Origin: Musa acuminata AAA Group | Lineage: Eukaryota; Streptophyta; Magnoliopsida; Zingiberales; Musaceae | Assembly: GCF_036884655.1 (NCBI RefSeq) | Contig: NC_088335.1 | Location: forward strand, 48,892,001-48,956,000 | DNA length: 64,000 bases | Direction of reading: 5' to 3' | Position numbers and translations under genes: made by a program | The notes under the pieces: model-generated | The model's database searches: none | Told to the model about the DNA's origin: nothing | The model's input: only the letters and a program-made list of their open reading frames with translations | In this document: piece by piece, positions 25,701-37,115 of the stretch | Numbering within the stretch: the first letter of the stretch is position 1 | How the letters are laid out: the number at the start of each line of letters is the position of its first letter

Positions 25701-26563
25701 TTTAGTTCCAAGAACAACACAATACATAGATACTGCACAACCCATAACCTCTTTTAGGAAACAGGATAGAGTAGCAAATAGTATGGCAGTTATCAAAACT
25801 GAATCGAAAGTCAAGCTTCGGTTCATCGATGAATCAATCGGTCAGATCATCGATGAATTTTTTAGATATATATTATTGTCTGTTTTGGCATATGTTAAGG
25901 GTGCTAATAACTTAGTTGTTTTGTGTAATTAGTCAGATGATTTTTGTTTGGATAATTGATCATTTTGATGAGACGGAATGAGCCAGTGGTTGATAGCTAG
26001 GAGTAGTACTACAACCAGTTGAATTGGAATCACAATTAAAACTGCAACAAAGCGGATTGTACCTCCTCCTATTGTCTGTAATTAATTATTACCAATGTTA
26101 GCAGTGATTGTAAAATGGTGCAGCATCTACTTCCATTTCCAAGCTTGAGAGAGCATCTCATGATTCAATCTAGTATTTACACTGTTTTAAGTGGTCCATT
26201 CCCTATTGCAGTCGCAGTATCCTGATTCCCTGTTTCCAGCTCTAGATATATTACTACTTCAATAATGCCCTTCGATGAACGCATCATTTGTTTCTGTCTT
26301 CTCTCTTTCTTCTTCTTTGTTCCATGTCTTGTGCAGACAAGCTCTTTCATCATTATATTTTTTTCTGTGCTTACTTTAGGAATTTGAAATATTAGCTATT
26401 GCGCAAAGCCTTGTGATATGAACAGAGCTGCTAATTAGTCTTACAACTACTTGGAAACCAAGAAGAAAATACAGTGAAAGGATCAGAAAAAGATGGTGTT
26501 TTTTTTCTTCTTTTTGGCTGCTTCGCTGACTTACGTTGGCTGATGACCGACAGCGAGTCTCCT
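22727..26563. other. Unassigned stretch with a few exon-like pieces
   Basis: A GC-rich leader-like segment (22727-22915) precedes AT-rich DNA. Protein-like pieces: 22797-22918 (starts MGAKMGSGRSEW and is open to a TGA); 23158-23287 (MGKRWELMDATTWRML, then GFDLLLVNVLDLNEPEEE, with a GTATGT donor-like end); and about 24860-24975 (DHVVVMDKLGNKLYVIPRAS, then a stop). They are all on the + strand but I could not join them in phase or match them to a family. They may be exons of one unrecognised gene, a decayed gene, or chance. The rest shows nothing supportable. Confidence 0.3.
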
Positions 26564-27679
26564 TCATGGAAGCCCACCGAATCTACTCTTCTCCAGTAGC
26601 AGACCCAACTCCATCGCGTTCTTCCTCGTTTTCTGGTTCACGTCGCCGGACAAGACCGAGCAGAGGTCCAAAACCCCTGCTTCGATGGCCTGCAAGGCCT
26701 TGTCTTTGCTGTCAGAGCACACCAGATTCAGCGCCATGAGGGCGTGTTCGGCCGCCCTGGGGCTCCCTGCTCTTACGACCTCGGCCATGACGCCCACGAG
26801 TCCGACCGCCTTCCTCATCGCTTCCTTCCCTTCGAGGCATTTGGAGAGAAGGCCCAGGACGCGCACGGCCCTCTCGGAGCCATCGCGCGCGAAGTGGACG
26901 AGCGGCTGCACGGCGCCGGCACGGGCCGCCCGCCGTCGGTTCTCTGCGAACTTGCACAGCTCGTAGAGCGCCGTGGCCGCCTCCCGTCGCTCCCGAACGT
27001 CGCCGTCCTGGAGAAGCGCCACGAGGCGTGGGATCGCGGCGGGGTGCGCGCCGATGGTGGCCTTGTTGACCTCCACGACCGCGAGGCTGGTTAGCAGTGT
27101 GGCGGCTAGGGCGGCAGCGGTACAGCCGGGGCCGCGCCGGAGAGCGGCGACGACGGGGTCGATGGCGCCCTCGGCGACGAGGCCGACGCGGGCGTCGTCG
27201 CCCTCGAGGGAGAGGTGGAGGAGGGCGCGGAGAGCGAGGTTCTGGAGGTCGGGGCGGTCGGGGGCGGCGGCGTGGCGGAGGAGGACGGAGGCGGCGCCGG
27301 TGTCGGCAACGAGGCTGTGGGCGGCAAGTCCCCCGCGCTGGGCGAGGCGAAGGACGGCGGCGAGGGAGGGCCGGTCGGAGGGGAATGAGAGGCGGGCGAG
27401 GATGACGGCGTCGTCGGCGCCGTGGGATGCGGCGGCGGCGACGACGGGGCGGTGGGCGAGGAAGTTGGAGATGAGGCTACGGAGGGCGTGATTGGGGATG
27501 AGGGAAGGGGAGGGAGGGAGGGGAAGTTTGGTGAGAGGGCAGGTGCGGTTACCGGAGTCGAGCCAGCGCTGGATGGAGGCGCGGTCGAAGGTGTGACCGG
27601 AGGAGAGGATCACCGGGTCGGTCATCACCTCCAGCGAGATGGGGCAACGGAAGTCCTCCGGAAACTCTTCCACCTCCAT
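26564..27679 (-). CDS. PUB8: U-box E3 ubiquitin ligase with ARM repeats (PUB8-like)
   Basis: Single exon, 371 residues (Arabidopsis PUB8 is about the same length). The N-terminal U-box (about residues 7-75) reads FPEDFRCPISLEVMTDPVIL and then SGHTFDRASIQRWLDSGNRT, CPLTKLPL and LIPNHALRSLI. It binds E2 enzymes to direct ubiquitin transfer. The remainder is leucine/alanine-rich armadillo-type repeats (for example ALLHLSLEGDDARVGLVAEG and ATLLTSLAVVEVNKATIG), which select the substrate. The frame is open 22 codons further upstream, but those codons lie in a purine-rich leader; the ATG at 27679 gives the family N-terminus (MEVEEFPEDF). Third positions are very GC-rich, which produces long but meaningless antisense frames. 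The substrate is unknown. Confidence 0.94.
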   Translation of the reverse strand: MEVEEFPEDFRCPISLEVMTDPVILSSGHTFDRASIQRWLDSGNRTCPLTKLPLPPSPSLIPNHALRSLISNFLAHRPVVAAAASHGADDAVILARLSFPSDRPSLAAVLRLAQRGGLAAHSLVADTGAASVLLRHAAAPDRPDLQNLALRALLHLSLEGDDARVGLVAEGAIDPVVAALRRGPGCTAAALAATLLTSLAVVEVNKATIGAHPAAIPRLVALLQDGDVRERREAATALYELCKFAENRRRAARAGAVQPLVHFARDGSERAVRVLGLLSKCLEGKEAMRKAVGLVGVMAEVVRAGSPRAAEHALMALNLVCSDSKDKALQAIEAGVLDLCSVLSGDVNQKTRKNAMELGLLLEKSRFGGLP

Positions 27680-29366
27680 CCCCCCTCTCTCCCTCTCTTC
27701 GTCGTAGGGAAGGAGACAAATGAGAACGAGAGAGAGGGGAAGCAAAGAAGGAGGAGTGAGAGAACGAAGAGAAGCTTAAGCTTGAGCTGGAGGTGGGAAG
27801 AGTGCGTGGGAGGGCGTGTTTGGGCAAGGAAATAGATAGGAGATAAAAGAAGAAAGAGCGGTAGAAAATGACCGAGATACCCCCCTGGTCGGAGCGGGAG
27901 TTGGGGGAGAAAAAGGAGTGAAGGAGATGAGGATGGGGGTGACGAAGGGTCGTCATGATAAGATCACCATCCTTGTTATAATGGTGTGTATAAGAAGATT
28001 CTGTCGCGACTCTATTAACGTCACATGCTATTTATAAAAAGGCAGCCACTGCTTTCATTGCATGGCAATTCAAACGAGACGTGTGCTGTCGATTTATAGT
28101 CACAATTGCGACCCCAATCATCGCAACTTTAGTTACCGCTTGCTTTGTACGAGTAGTAATCTCAAGCTGTGTTAGCACGGAGGCGTGAGCGTGAAGTACT
28201 TACTACTCCCCTATCGCATGAAGCATTACATACATACATACATACACTTGAATATATTAATGTGGCTTCTAATTACCGGGATGTTTTTTATCTTTTGGGA
28301 AGAGAAGGAAGGATACATACGATCTTGACTTTGAGAAAAAGGAGCGCTGTGGTCACCGACGCGGGACGGCGGGCCCGCACTACGCCACGTGTGTAAGCAG
28401 GGAAGGACATTATTGTAATTGCGCACCACCAGAATGGGTCAACGGCTGCAGAAAATGGATCATTTTGGGAGGTCAAGGTGGGCCACGGATTCTTGGCTAA
28501 GACCATGCCACCTTTACTTTGAAAGCCGTGCTGGTGATAATAAAGCACGACCGTTGGGTTTTTTTTTTTTTTTTCCCTTTTTCTAATCGATCCCTTTGCT
28601 TTTCTTTTTTTTGCTTTTATTAAAAAAAGATAAATCATATAAAGCTCCTGAATTCCATACTTTCTCACACGTCCTAAGTTTAAAAAATTTTCACAAAACA
28701 TCTTTAATCATGAAAAAAAAATAGCCTCGTTATTTAAAAAAAAATCCTACTCAAGCCTTCATGGTGCCTTAATTTGCACTAGCCTTGGTCACATCTCCAC
28801 CCCACTAGCGGCCTCTCTTTACTTATGAGACGACACAGGAAGATTACATCAGGGAAATGGGCACGATGAGGTTGTGTAGTTCCTATCGAGCCCCATTGGA
28901 CTCCCAACTTTGATCGTAGTCGTTGGCTACGGAGGTGCCTCGTAGTGTTACCTGTGCTCTTGCTTGTGCGAGAGTGAAAAAAGCCATTGTTGATGTACTG
29001 CACAACGTTGCATGTGCTCTTTATATGAGCGAAAAGAACTACTCTACCATTAGTCCAATGAGATGCAATGGGAGTCGTTATGTTTTCGTCATTAGGTGGG
29101 TCTACGATTACAACTGTGCAAAGGGTGGTGATCGGCAAGAGCAAGATGATGACTTAGGACGAAAGAGAGCTCAGCAAAAAAAAAAAAAAAAAACTTGGAG
29201 TGTTATTTGAGAGATTATAAAGCTTTAGGGTATTTTCTAAAAGTTCACTAAAAAAAGGAAGTAAGAGGATTTCTCTTTTCCTTTTTCTTAAAGTGTTCAT
29301 GAGACATCCTGTCCTCATCACTTACTCTTTCCATAAAAAAAAAATTGAAGTACATGTGGGAAGAAA

Positions 29367-29584
29367 AGTCAACCATCACAAGAAGAGTCCTATGCTGAAA
29401 AGAATAAGAAAAAACAGAAAAAAAAAGTCAATACTGTGTGAAAGGAGGAGTCAACTTTTACATGCTTGACGGACCTTAGCAAGGAGAGCCGTTAGAGTCA
29501 GGAAGAAATAAAAGTCAATGTTATTTTAAAAGAGAAGGATATTTCTTGTTTTACAGCTGCTTCATTGTCATGTAAAAGAGTCAA
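29367..29584 (-). promoter_or_regulatory. Cluster of five W-box-like sites
   Basis: AGTCAA (reverse complement of the W-box TTGACT) occurs at 29367, 29426, 29449, 29513 and 29579, all in the same orientation within 218 bp. The nearest gene whose promoter side faces this cluster is the U-box gene, whose start is 1.7-1.9 kb away, so a regulatory role is only a guess. Confidence 0.3.
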
Positions 29585-30679
29585 TGGCGACTTCCAAAAT
29601 CTCAAGTTATGTATATATGATGATGGTTGATTTTTTCCCCCATGAAAAAGTCAGAAACCATGAGAATGATAAATGAATTGTCCTTTTTCTCTAAAATTCA
29701 TACCAGGGAAGTGAGAGAACTAATGGGAATTGGAGAGAGAGAGAGAGAGAGAGAGAGGTAAGCTAATCATGCAATGGAGTTTGTCCACACTAGCAGAAAC
29801 AAAGCAATGGTTATTTGATTTCAATGAAGCTGCCAATTGACTTGTAATGTGTCAGACTTGATCTTCTAGCCATCATTCTTATTCTTATTTGTTCTCCTTC
29901 CAAACCAAGCTTTCAAATGACTTTGCTATGGTTTATTCGTCCAAAAATGTCAAACAAAGTCGACAATACAATGAGAAAAATTCCGGGATGTCATTGTCAC
30001 AGACTAATTAGCATAAACAATGCTAGTATGACCATTTAATGTTGGGGGGGTTTGACTTTTGCTACATCTTGCACTTCCATTGGCCAAACCCAAAAGAGCC
30101 AAAATCGTGTAACTAAAGATGCGATTTTGATGTTGTTGTGGTATGCATTGCACATGTAATGAATGATGTTACAAGCAATCAAATGTGTTGTGTGTGACAC
30201 TAAATTTGGGTTTACTGTTGTCATAAGGTGTAAAGGGTGGTTCGATTCGGGTGAGACAAGCATGGACAAGTTTGCTTGCTCAACAATTATTGGAAGCATT
30301 AGATACAAGTATGTCACACATCAATCGCATAAAAAGGACATAAGATGAACATCCCATGGGGTCAGCCCAACTTGGAAGACAAATCAAGTAGGCTGCACAT
30401 GACCAGGAAGTTTCAACCTGGTTGTGCCATTTCTCCATCTCGTCCACAATCATCAGCAAGCAGACATGGAGTGCATCCAAACCACCCCCCACAAGTTGAC
30501 AGACGAACGACATGCAACATGAGGAACTTTCTTCACCAGAAGCAAATGATTTGAGGCCTTGTTGCCGCTGCTGCTGCAAGTCTACTACTAGTACATCTCT
30601 ATCGGCTGTTTTCATGTGCTTGCACAAGCAGGAAAAGAGGTTTGTCTTCTCGTCGGAACCACTTGCAAGTCTTCAAAAC

Positions 30680-30681
<2 letters not shown>

Positions 30682-30729
<48 letters not shown>
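30682..30729. repeat. (GA)n microsatellite
   Basis: About 24 uninterrupted GA units. Confidence 0.95.
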
Positions 30730-30735
<6 letters not shown>

Positions 30736-31600
30736 CATGAACATGACATCTGCTATGAATTACTACTCATTCCATGTTTTGAATGCCATGCAGAAACAAG
30801 TCGACGAGAGTCAATGAGACTTGCTGTTTAGGCTGGCTGAAATAATAGCTCTTCTGTTAGGATTGGGTTGGATAGGGACTTGATCTGAGGAGCTTTTAAT
30901 AGATTTGGGATTCCACATCAGTCATTGACATAAACCAAGTTGGCTGACCCAACACTAACCACTATCTAATCCAACCTGAGGAACAATCTATCAAGTTCAT
31001 ATGAGAGTGTTAGAATTGGACTACATGGAAATCATGGACCACCATGAAGCTGCCACATGAAGCTGCAAGAATCCTTAAATAAATAAGAATAGAACTTCGA
31101 ACCTCCAGTTCGAAACCTTTGGCCATCTCCTTGATCTTAAGAAGCATCCACTCTCTGAAAGGTGCAGCTGTTTGTCTGCACAAATTAGCATGGAGCAGAG
31201 AGAAGAAATCCTGCCAGAAGTGAAAAAAGGACGTTTACATTATAAACAACCAGATAAGAGAACTCATCAGCTTTTGTGGTGAAATAGAGCTTGAGCTCTT
31301 AAGATGAATGACCGATGGGCTTGCTGGATGTGCTCACTAAAAGATGGTAGCATTGTCACATGAAGAAGAGTATAAGCCAGTACTGCAATTTTACTATATC
31401 ATCCAGCATATCTTCTGGTTGACACTTTAGTATCTCCGGCCATCCCTTGTGACGAGGGAAGAAGTCATTTGCATCGTAATTAGTATGACTTGATTGAGAC
31501 TATGTGTAGAATTATTCAAGTCACCTTCCATCCCAAGATACTATCTATACGAAGATCGAGATCGAGAGAGGTTTTCCAACCAAATTCCTTTGATGACCAA

Positions 31601-32125
31601 GTTAGTAACCCAAGATGTATGAGTACGAACGTGAATAGTCAAAAAAGATAAGTCTCCTCTCTATTGTGTTGAATACGAGCTTTTATACATGATCGTAAAT
31701 GGATAAAATATTTTATAAAATATTTTGTGGAGAGACAATCTCCAATAGTCTCCCATTGACCTCGAGGGGGGGGGATCAAGCGACCGTCCATAACCACTTG
31801 GACCCTTGCCCATGTGTGCAAACTAGTGGAGGGTAGCCTTCGTCCTCTCCTTTAGAGCTCTCGTGAGAGAGGTTCAAAATGTGATATCTAGTTCATCTGC
31901 CATATCAAGCTTAAACCTCTTTAATATATCATCGACTTACCCCTCGCATCATCGAGGGACACACCTTGATCGGACGATGTTGGATTTTTTGACCTCCCCG
32001 TCTCTTCCCGACTAAGTCAGGTTTCCCAACCTCCATGCCTTAGGCGGAGGCGAGGATCAGATTTCTCAACCTCCTTGTCTTTGGAAAAGGCAGGAATTGG
32101 GTTTCCGACCTCCATGCCTCGACGT
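31601..32125. other. Noncoding repeat-derived stretch
   Basis: Phrases such as CCTCCATGCCT and TTTCCCAACCTCC recur and are shared with 32970-33130. This suggests noncoding retroelement DNA, but no ends or proteins were found. Confidence 0.3.
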
Positions 32126-32329
32126 AATGTCATAAACTAAGTTGAAATTACCTAAGTCATAAGGCACCATTATGATAATATCATGGACTTAGTTGGAATT
32201 ACCTAAGTCATGAGGCACCCTTACACCAATGTCACAGACTTGGCTGGGATTACCTTAGTCATGAGGCACCCTTGCACTAATGTCACAGACTTAGCTGGTC
32301 ACAAACTTAGCTAGGAATGCCTAAGTCAT
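32126..32329. repeat. 51-bp tandem repeat, four copies
   Basis: Units begin at 32126, 32177, 32228 and 32279 (AATGTCA/AATATCA start) and share ACTTAGTTGGAATTACCTAA and GTCATGAGGCACC. The spacing is exactly 51 bp each time, with moderate divergence; the fourth copy has a short insertion. Confidence 0.85.
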
Positions 32330-32982
32330 GAGACACCTTTACGTTATCCATCCGCAAAGGGTCAACCTAGTTGCAACATCGCTCGAATCTCGAAGGACTT
32401 GTGAAAGATCAAATTGATTAGTTCAAAAATGAGCGACAGACAAGTCCCGACATCTTATAAAGAGGGTAGTTTTACAAGCAATTCAATAAATATTCATTGT
32501 GCAAGATAGAAAAAATAGGAAGAAGAAAAAAATAAGAACTTCAAAAGGAAAATGAACAGTCACAAATATGCAAACGATTGCTCACTGGTAGTGGAGCGCA
32601 TTGGCAAATTCTTGTAGGCTTAATATGCGAACTTGTGAAATCCAATCAATGCCCAATACTACCTCAAACCCCCATCCAACTTGGTGCCACTTAGAGGTTG
32701 CAGGGTGCTGAGATACTTGATATTTTGCATGACACCGTAGCTTATAGAAAATAGACCATGACACGTAAAAATGAGGCCATTTTAGAATAATTTTATCCAT
32801 TATGGTGAGCGATCACTCTAAAGTGCCGCAAACTATTCTTGTTCATAGTTTTCAAGAAAAACATATAAAACCAATGCAAAACATATTTCCAAGCATATGT
32901 ACAAGTAAATAAAAGTGACAAACAATCAGTTGATGAAGATGTTGCAAGTGCACGATGACCGTTCGTGACAATAAAGCGGGGG

Positions 32983-33130
32983 TCAGGCTTCCTAACCTCC
33001 TTGGGTCATCATGGGTTTAACCCCCATGATGGGCGCCGCCTTGTTTTTATGCCTCGGCATAAGGTGGGGGTCAAGTTTCTTAACCTCCATAGGTGGTTGT
33101 GGGTTCGACCCCCACGGTGGGAGCCACCTC
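32983..33130. repeat. Two-copy 88-bp direct repeat
   Basis: Units starting at 32983 and 33071 share TCA.G.TTC.TAACCTCC and then a G/C palindromic block (CATGGGTTTAACCCCCATG in copy 1, GTGGGTTCGACCCCCAC in copy 2) followed by GGGCGCC/GGGAGCC. It is probably a noncoding piece of a retroelement. Confidence 0.6.
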
Positions 33131-33189
33131 ATCATTGGTGAAGGCAATGTTTGATCCTGGATATAGTGTAGGTGCTCATTGAAGAATGA

Positions 33190-34400
33190 GTTCACTGATT
33201 GATCCGCTTATGGAATGTTGAATGGTTAATAATATCTTATTGTCAGACAATAATTTCATTGTCCTAGTGGTATATCTAGTCCTTAGACTTAAGACACCAA
33301 GGATATCCTGTATAATACTTCACTCTTTGATACTGGAGTTATAGGTCTGGAAGTTCTAAATCTAGCATAACTAGTCATCGGAAGTGATAGCCAACCTTAT
33401 GAGGGCTATTGAGTGTCGATAGAGGATCATCCATTCTCGGTGTCTTGAGAGGAATATCTCATGTGTTCTTGCTCAAACAAATCCCTAGCCAGGGTTATTC
33501 TGATTGAGAGAGAAAGAGTTCTCTGAGAAAATCCGATTAGAGCGAGACTCGAGTAGAAACTATATGGGCATAACAACATTATGCCCGGTATACGATCTTT
33601 GAGATATTAGATGGATGAGGGACTATAGGTACATAGTAACTGAGGATAGATAAGTCCAATGGATTGGATTCCCCTGTATCATCTATAGGGATTGCGATGT
33701 AGTATGTCCATAGTCGATGAATCGAGTGAATTATTATGGAGATAATAATTCATTGAGCAAAAAGAATTTATGATAGGTATGACTCATGGCTAGTTCGATA
33801 TTAGGCCGAGAGGGCCACACACATATGGTAAGTGTTGCGACGAGTAGAGGTTCGGATATGAGATATCTGTTAAAGCTCATATCTTTTTGGATATCCAATA
33901 AGCCCTAAATTATTGGATCCTCTGGATGAGATCAAATAAGAGCCAATGAGATATTATTAGATAGAGACCTATTAATCTAAGAAGCCTAGGTAGTTAAATG
34001 GAGATCTAGTACCTAATAAGGTAGGATCTATTAGGGTTAAATCGATAGGGGGCCTTTGTAAACATGAGAGAATCAAAAGGGTCATGGGCTAGACTTTTTG
34101 GCTACCACCTCTTATTCTCCTCTCCCCCTCTCCTCCTCAAACAGTAGCCCCTATTTGGGGCATGTGGACAGTAAGAAGGGGGCAACCCCTTCTTGATTGC
34201 GTGGTGCGTGCAAAGAGGAGATTTGGACAGCGATTTGAGGAGTGTCTTCGTAGCCCCTATCATATGAAACACCACTAGAGATGGGGATAGTTAAGCTCCT
34301 TCATCCTCTCTCATAGATATATAAGAATTTATGGATATACGATCTCCCTAAGTAACACAACTTTCTTATACGTGCAGTTTTCAGTTTCGTGGGTTTTTGC
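33190..34400 (+). mobile_element. Noncoding LTR-retroelement remnant
   Basis: No reading frames. The text (for example TTTCATTGTCCTAGTGG, CTTAGACTTAAGACACCAAG and CTTTGATACTGGAGTTATAG) is of the kind found in long untranslated regions of monocot LTR retrotransposons. A diverged reverse-complement relative lies near 62300-62560. Element ends were not determined. Confidence 0.4.
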
Positions 34401-34499
34401 ACATCAATCTTTGCACGACAACAAGAGACTTATTTTCTATGAAAAATTATGTAATTTTTATTTTATGTTCTTCCATTACGCATGTGATGTTGCCCCTAG

Positions 34500-34650
34500 A
34501 TTTCCAAACAGGTACCACCATGCTCAAGTGGTAGAATCGCCTAAGTCAATCGAAAAGTATTGTTTGTGCTTTTTTGATATTTCCAATGGTAGTACCGCTC
34601 ATGCCGGTGGTAGTACCACCTAGGCCAGTGATAACACCACTAGAACAAAG
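34500..34650. repeat. Short GGTRGTACCRCC-type repeats
   Basis: Recurring GGTACCACC, GGTAGTACCGC and GGTAGTACCACCTAGGCC pieces. They resemble in style, though not in exact sequence, the GC-rich minisatellite inside the LTRs at 36825 and 44391. Confidence 0.4.
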
Positions 34651-34939
34651 ATTTGTGGCCTCGTATTGTATCGTCAAGTTTATCCACATGACCAATCTCT
34701 ATCTTAGTATGTCAATGTCTCATTTTGGATGTAAAGGCGTAACTAAGTTTGTGTAGTCTTCCTTTCAAGTAATAAAACTTTCTTTCCTCAACTTATAATA
34801 CCTATACCCTAAAAATAATTTTTTTTACAATTGACACTAAAGACATGATAGATCAAGGCTTGACACTCGAGACATAATCACCCTGACTTAACCCCAAGGG
34901 ATATCTCAGGGGTAGAACCTCTTTAAGTTAGGATGATGA

Positions 34940-35691
34940 TTACTCTAGTAGCTAATCTTATATGGAAGTTTTAACAACTTGATATGAAAATTACATTCCT
35001 ATATGGTGAAATTGATAAGGAAATTTATATAGAACAATCATCTAAGTATATTTCTATTTTCAAACTAAATTATGTTTACAAACTTAAGAATGCCCTGTAC
35101 AAGTTAAAGCAAGCTCTCATAGCATTGTATGAAAAAACTATTCAATACTTATACGATTAATTTTCTTCTGAATATACTTATATTTTTATGATCATTTTTC
35201 TTCTTATTCAGATCCTAGTTTATTTACTAACATGCAACGAAGCATACATATTATTGTTTTTTTATATATCGATAATATGATCATCATCGATCATGGTGAA
35301 ATAGATATTTCAAAGTCATAAGAGAGCTTAACCATGATGAAATAGAGATTTGAAAGTCATAAGAGAGCTTAATATTTTTCTTAGTATAGAGGTGATGAAT
35401 ATAAAAAATAGTTTATTTATACATGATTAAGGCGTTTAATCGAGAATGCATGCCGTCAAATTAACAAACCAACTATTTTATAATGTGATAATCAAAGTTC
35501 CTTAAAATTAACTATAAATCTAAATTGTCATATGAGAATCAAGAATATTAAAATTGAACATTATTTCATCCGGTAAAAGGTACTCGAGGGAATCATTGAG
35601 GTTATAGAGATCAAGAGCAAAGATAATATTGTAGATATCTTTACCAAAACTCTTTCCAAAAGACCATTTGAAAATCTTGGAAGTAAGTTGG
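34940..35691 (+). pseudogene. Ty1/Copia polymerase remnant (RT and RNase H), left part
   Basis: Frame-shifted translation gives the Copia reverse-transcriptase order: QLDMKITFLYGEIDKEIYIE, YKLKNALYKLKQALIALYEK, DPSLFT and a degraded YIDNMII (YVDD box). The RNase H end follows: VLEGIIEVIEIKSKDNIVDI, FTKTLSKRPFENLGSKL. Stops and frameshifts are many, so it is inactive. It ends abruptly at GTTGG (35687-35691), where the younger element is inserted, and resumes at 45605. Confidence 0.85.
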
Positions 35692-35829
35692 TGTTAGGAT
35701 CGAGAGCACTAAGAGGGGGGGGTGAATTAGTGCAGCGGAAATCTTTCAGCGATTAAAATCGAAAGCTGCGTTTGTTCGATAAGAACTGTTTCGATGCAAA
35801 AGCCGATTCTAAGAATACTTATGATCAAG

Positions 35830-36235
35830 TGCAGTTTATGTCTAAACACAGTTTGCGTCTAAGCGCAGTTTACGCAGTTTGCGTCTAAATGCAGTTTGCG
35901 TCTAAATGCAGATTGCATCTAAGCGCAGTTTGCATCTAAGCGCAGTTTGCGTCTAAGATCAGATTGCGTCTAAGCGCAGTGCAGTTTGCGTCTAAACGTA
36001 GTTTTACGTCTAAACACAGTTTTACGTCTAAACGTAGTTTTACGTCTAAACGCAGTTTGCGTCTAAACGCAATTTTACGTCTAAACGTAGTTTTACGTCT
36101 AAACGTAGTTTGCGTCTAAACGCAGTTTTACGTCTAAACGTAGTTTTATGTTTAAAAGTAGTTTACGTCTAAAACACAGTTTTACGTCTAAACACAGTTT
36201 GCGCAGTTTACGTCTAAACGCAATTTTAAAGGGAT
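35830..36235. repeat. 17/18-bp tandem repeat array in the 3' LTR
   Basis: About 22 units alternating between CAGTTTGCGTCTAAACG (17 bp) and CAGTTTTACGTCTAAACG (18 bp) with scattered base changes. Confidence 0.9.
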
Positions 36236-36824
36236 CTGAACTTAGAAACTTCGTTCGTAAAAGCGCAGAAGACAGTTTTGCAGAATCAAAACGTAAACGT
36301 AAACGTAAACTGTAATGTATGAAAACACCGATTTACGTCTGAATGCAGATTCGGAAAGATCAGCACTTAGAAACTTGTTCGTAAAGGCGTAGAGAGCAGT
36401 AGCTATGTAGGAGGTTTACAGTAATGATAAAGTGCTCAAAATAAACGCAAACCAGAGATTTAGAGTGGTTCGGTCAGTCTTGACCTACTCCACTTTTGGC
36501 TTCCTCCACCGACGAGGTCACCGACGTCAACTAGAAGCCTTCCTTCAATAGGCGAATGCCAACTACCCTCTTACAGATTCACTCCTTTTGACGGGCTTAG
36601 GAGACAACCCTTACAGAAGTTTTCTCTCCTCTCTTTACAACTCAAACTTAAAGAATAGAAAGAGGAGAACTAGCAGTTTTGAGCTCTAAAAAACACATAA
36701 AGATAGCAAGATTTCGAGTGTGTGTTCTGTGCTTTCAGTGTTGAATGGGTGGGGTATTTATAGGCCCCAACCCAGTTCAAATTTGGAGCTCAAAACGATC
36801 AAATCCCGGAATTCCGGGATCAGG

Positions 36825-37115
36825 CGGTTGCACCTCCTGACTGGAGAGGTTGCACCGCCTGGCAAAGCTCGAGGACTGAGCCCAGGCGGTTGCACCTCTC
36901 TGTCAGGGGCGGTTGCACCTCCTGAGTCTGGCTCGGAGACTGAGCCCCAGGCGGTGCCACCTCTTGACTGAGGCGGTTGCACCTCTCTGCCGAAGCTCGA
37001 AGACCGAGCTCAGGCGGTGCCACCTCTCTGTCAGGGAGGTTGCACCGCCCAGTCTAGCTCGAAGACTGAGCTCAGGCGGTGCCACCTCCTGGCCTAGGCG
37101 GTTGCACCTCCTGGT
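36825..37115. repeat. GC-rich LTR minisatellite
   Basis: Repeats built from AGGCGGTTGCACCTCCTG, AGGCGGTGCCACCTC and GCTCGAAGACTGAGCTC, about 60-75 bp per higher-order unit. It sits upstream of the LTR TATA box in element orientation. The apparent open frames here are by-products of the repeat. Confidence 0.85.

Larger units (their letters stand above)
27680..31600. other. Gene-free stretch upstream of the U-box gene
   Basis: The PUB8 leader and promoter side (27680-28000), then spacer. It contains poly-T/poly-A runs, GA microsatellites at 29733-29757 and 30682-30729, and a run of W-box-like sites at 29367-29584. No protein family was recognised in the open frames here. Confidence 0.4.

Noticed and set aside
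26685..27491. Arg/Ala-rich + strand frames over the U-box gene
   Set aside because: Antisense shadows of the GC-rich U-box/ARM coding sequence.
33095..33125. Possible tRNA gene (B-box-like GGTTCGACCCCC)
   Set aside because: No A-box, no cloverleaf and no CCA-side acceptor stem at the right distance; it sits in an 88-bp direct repeat.
35830..36235. Regularly spaced short repeats that look like a CRISPR array
   Set aside because: The units are contiguous 17/18-bp tandem repeats without unique spacers, inside an LTR of a plant retrotransposon.
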